DNA of 15,109 nt. Source: an uncultured Bacillaceae bacterium. Lineage in GTDB: Bacteria; Bacillota; Bacilli; Bacillales; Amphibacillaceae. The stretch is from contig CALAMD010000090.1 in the NCBI GenBank assembly GCA_937925695.1, positions 1-15,109 of the forward strand, written 5' to 3'. Below the pieces are notes generated by a model. It did no database searches. It was not told the DNA's origin and was given only the letters and a program-made list of their open reading frames with translations. Shown piece by piece: positions 14,196 to 15,109 of this stretch. The first letter of the stretch is position 1; each line of letters opens with the position of its first letter. The position numbers and the translations under genes are program-made.

Positions 14196-14890
14196 TGTTT
14201 ATTGATGATTCTGTCTTGATCGGAAGAGATGTATCCCTCGGTAAAAATGTAGTAATTGAAAAAGATGTGGTAATAGGTGACCAAGTTGTTATCGGTCATC
14301 ATGTTGTCATCAAGCAAGGCACAAAATTAGGGAATCGTGTTCAAGTTCATGATGGGGCAGTTCTTGGTCGATTCCCAAGTTCAAACAAAACAATGGCCAG
14401 AAAGCCAAATCAGGATATGACGCCATTAATTATTGAGCAGGACGTCATAATTGGTAGCCAGTGTGTTATCTATCAAGGAACGACGATTGCTAGAGGTGTG
14501 TTTATTGGTGATTTGGCAAGTATTCGGGAGCAGGTTAACGTTGGGGAAAACACGATAATAGGCAGAAATACCACTGTTGAACAGAAGACAAATATTGGGA
14601 ATCGAGTTGTTATCCAAACAAATTCCTATATAACGGCAGATATGATCATAGAAGATGATGTTTTTATTGGTCCGTGTTTTGCTGCAGCAAATGATAAGTA
14701 TATGGGACTTGGAAACTATGAACATCAAGGTCCAAAGTTACAAAAAGGTGCAAAGGTTGGATCCAATGCGACGCTTTTACCAGGTGTAATTATTGGTGAA
14801 AATGCAGTCGTTGGTGCTGGATCAGTCGTTACGAAGGATGTATTAGCTGGAACAGTTGTTGTTGGAAATCCAGCTAAACCAATAACTTAA
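14195..14890 (+). CDS. Left-handed beta-helix N-acetyltransferase (WbpD/WlbB-like)
   Basis: Hexapeptide-repeat acetyltransferase of 231 aa, probably acetylating the 3-amino group of the UDP-sugar made by the two preceding enzymes. Repeats of the form [IV]-x-x-x-x-x run through the chain: VLIGRDVSLGKNVVIEKDVV (7-26), then 30-59 and 78-160, broken by a Pro/Asn-rich loop at about 60-77. FIGPCFAAANDKYM (157-170) corresponds to the FxGPxxxFTNDxyP element of WbpD/WlbB. VGSNATLLPGVIIGENAVVG (188-207) and VVVGNPAK (221-228) are the usual C-terminal coils. Family members are often about 190 aa; this one has extra N-terminal coils. The ATG overlaps the upstream TGA by one base, with GGAG 7 nt before it; a GTG one codon upstream is less well spaced. 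As a trimer it would act in the cytoplasm. The exact acceptor is inferred from context. Confidence 0.88.
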   Translation: MFIDDSVLIGRDVSLGKNVVIEKDVVIGDQVVIGHHVVIKQGTKLGNRVQVHDGAVLGRFPSSNKTMARKPNQDMTPLIIEQDVIIGSQCVIYQGTTIARGVFIGDLASIREQVNVGENTIIGRNTTVEQKTNIGNRVVIQTNSYITADMIIEDDVFIGPCFAAANDKYMGLGNYEHQGPKLQKGAKVGSNATLLPGVIIGENAVVGAGSVVTKDVLAGTVVVGNPAKPIT

Positions 14891-14940
14891 TGTTTATAGA
14901 TGAAATTATGAAATTTTGCTCAGTATGTGACTGCACGATA

Positions 14941-14969
14941 AAAGGAGTTTGGTTCAACCAAACTCCTTT
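14941..14969. terminator. Perfect inverted repeat closing the sugar operon, bidirectional terminator
   Basis: AAAGGAGTTTGG (14941-14952) pairs perfectly with CCAAACTCCTTT (14958-14969) around TTCAA. The plus strand then reads TTTATAAATT, a weak U-run. The minus strand reads CCTTTTATCG, a little better. It lies between the acetyltransferase stop (14890) and the minus-strand gene ending at 15004, so it probably serves both convergent units. Confidence 0.7.
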
Positions 14970-15003
14970 ATAAATTACAGGCATGATTTATACAATAGCT
15001 TAA

Positions 15004-15109
15004 TTATTTTAGAAATCTTTCTTTAATCGTTTTTCTCCGCTGATAAAATTGGCTCTGTTGTCCATATTTTTTTATATTAGTTTGATATACATTTGCCCGA
15101 TTCGTCAAA
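15004..15109 (-). CDS. C-terminal fragment of an unidentified protein
   Basis: One minus-strand frame is open from the right edge to TAA at 15004-15006, giving about 35 codons that end ...QQSQFYQRRKTIKERFLK. The strongly basic, helical tail looks like a real protein end. The terminator-like repeat at 14941-14969 is correctly placed downstream of it. The other two minus-strand frames have stops nearby. Too little is visible to name a family; the rest of the gene lies outside the window. Confidence 0.45.
   Translation of the reverse strand, partial: LTNRANVYQTNIKKYGQQSQFYQRRKTIKERFLK

Overview
The window looks like chromosome from a low-GC Gram-positive bacterium of the Bacillaceae or a close relative. 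The signs are AT-rich intergenic DNA, strong purine-rich ribosome binding sites (GGAGG, AAGGAG), occasional TTG/GTG starts, several compact intrinsic terminators and Bacillus-type protein families. A mevalonate-pathway HMG-CoA synthase is unusual for Bacillus itself but known in some facultatively anaerobic or halophilic bacilli. This placement is an inference; no rRNA or other marker gene is present. I saw no transposase, integrase, tRNA, rRNA or CRISPR array.

Left part (1-5165). A 352-bp edge region has no clear gene, only hints of a decayed minus-strand one. It is followed by a GNAT acetyltransferase (-), an RNase HI-fold protein (+) ending in a strong terminator, a large sialate O-acetylesterase-type SGNH esterase (-) with its own promoter and a CcpA-box-like site, and an aromatic acid exporter (ArAE/FUSC-like) membrane protein (-) that starts with TTG. 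These look like single-gene units rather than a pathway.

Middle (5166-9973). mvaS (HMG-CoA synthase, +) stands alone. It has a good sigma-A-like promoter, a roughly 100-nt leader with two interleaved inverted repeats, and a terminator shared with the converging minus-strand genes. Three minus-strand genes of unknown function follow: a 107-aa protein, a 177-aa protein, and a 218-aa protein with ten cysteines. They lie divergent from a 441-aa acidic coiled-coil protein (+). The control DNA between these genes contains two palindromes and a terminator placed directly against a ribosome binding site.

Right part (10047-14890). This is a nucleotide-sugar locus: a UDP-N-acetylhexosamine 6-dehydrogenase (-) with an extra N-terminal domain, divergent from a tightly coupled trio (+) of PLP aminotransferase, Gfo/Idh/MocA oxidoreductase and left-handed beta-helix acetyltransferase. 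These four activities match the WbpA/WbpB/WbpE/WbpD (WlbA/B/E) route from UDP-GlcNAc to UDP-2,3-diacetamido-2,3-dideoxy-glucuronic acid, a precursor of surface polysaccharide. The C-2 epimerase is not in the window. A perfect inverted repeat closes the operon, and the end of an unidentified minus-strand gene runs off the right edge.
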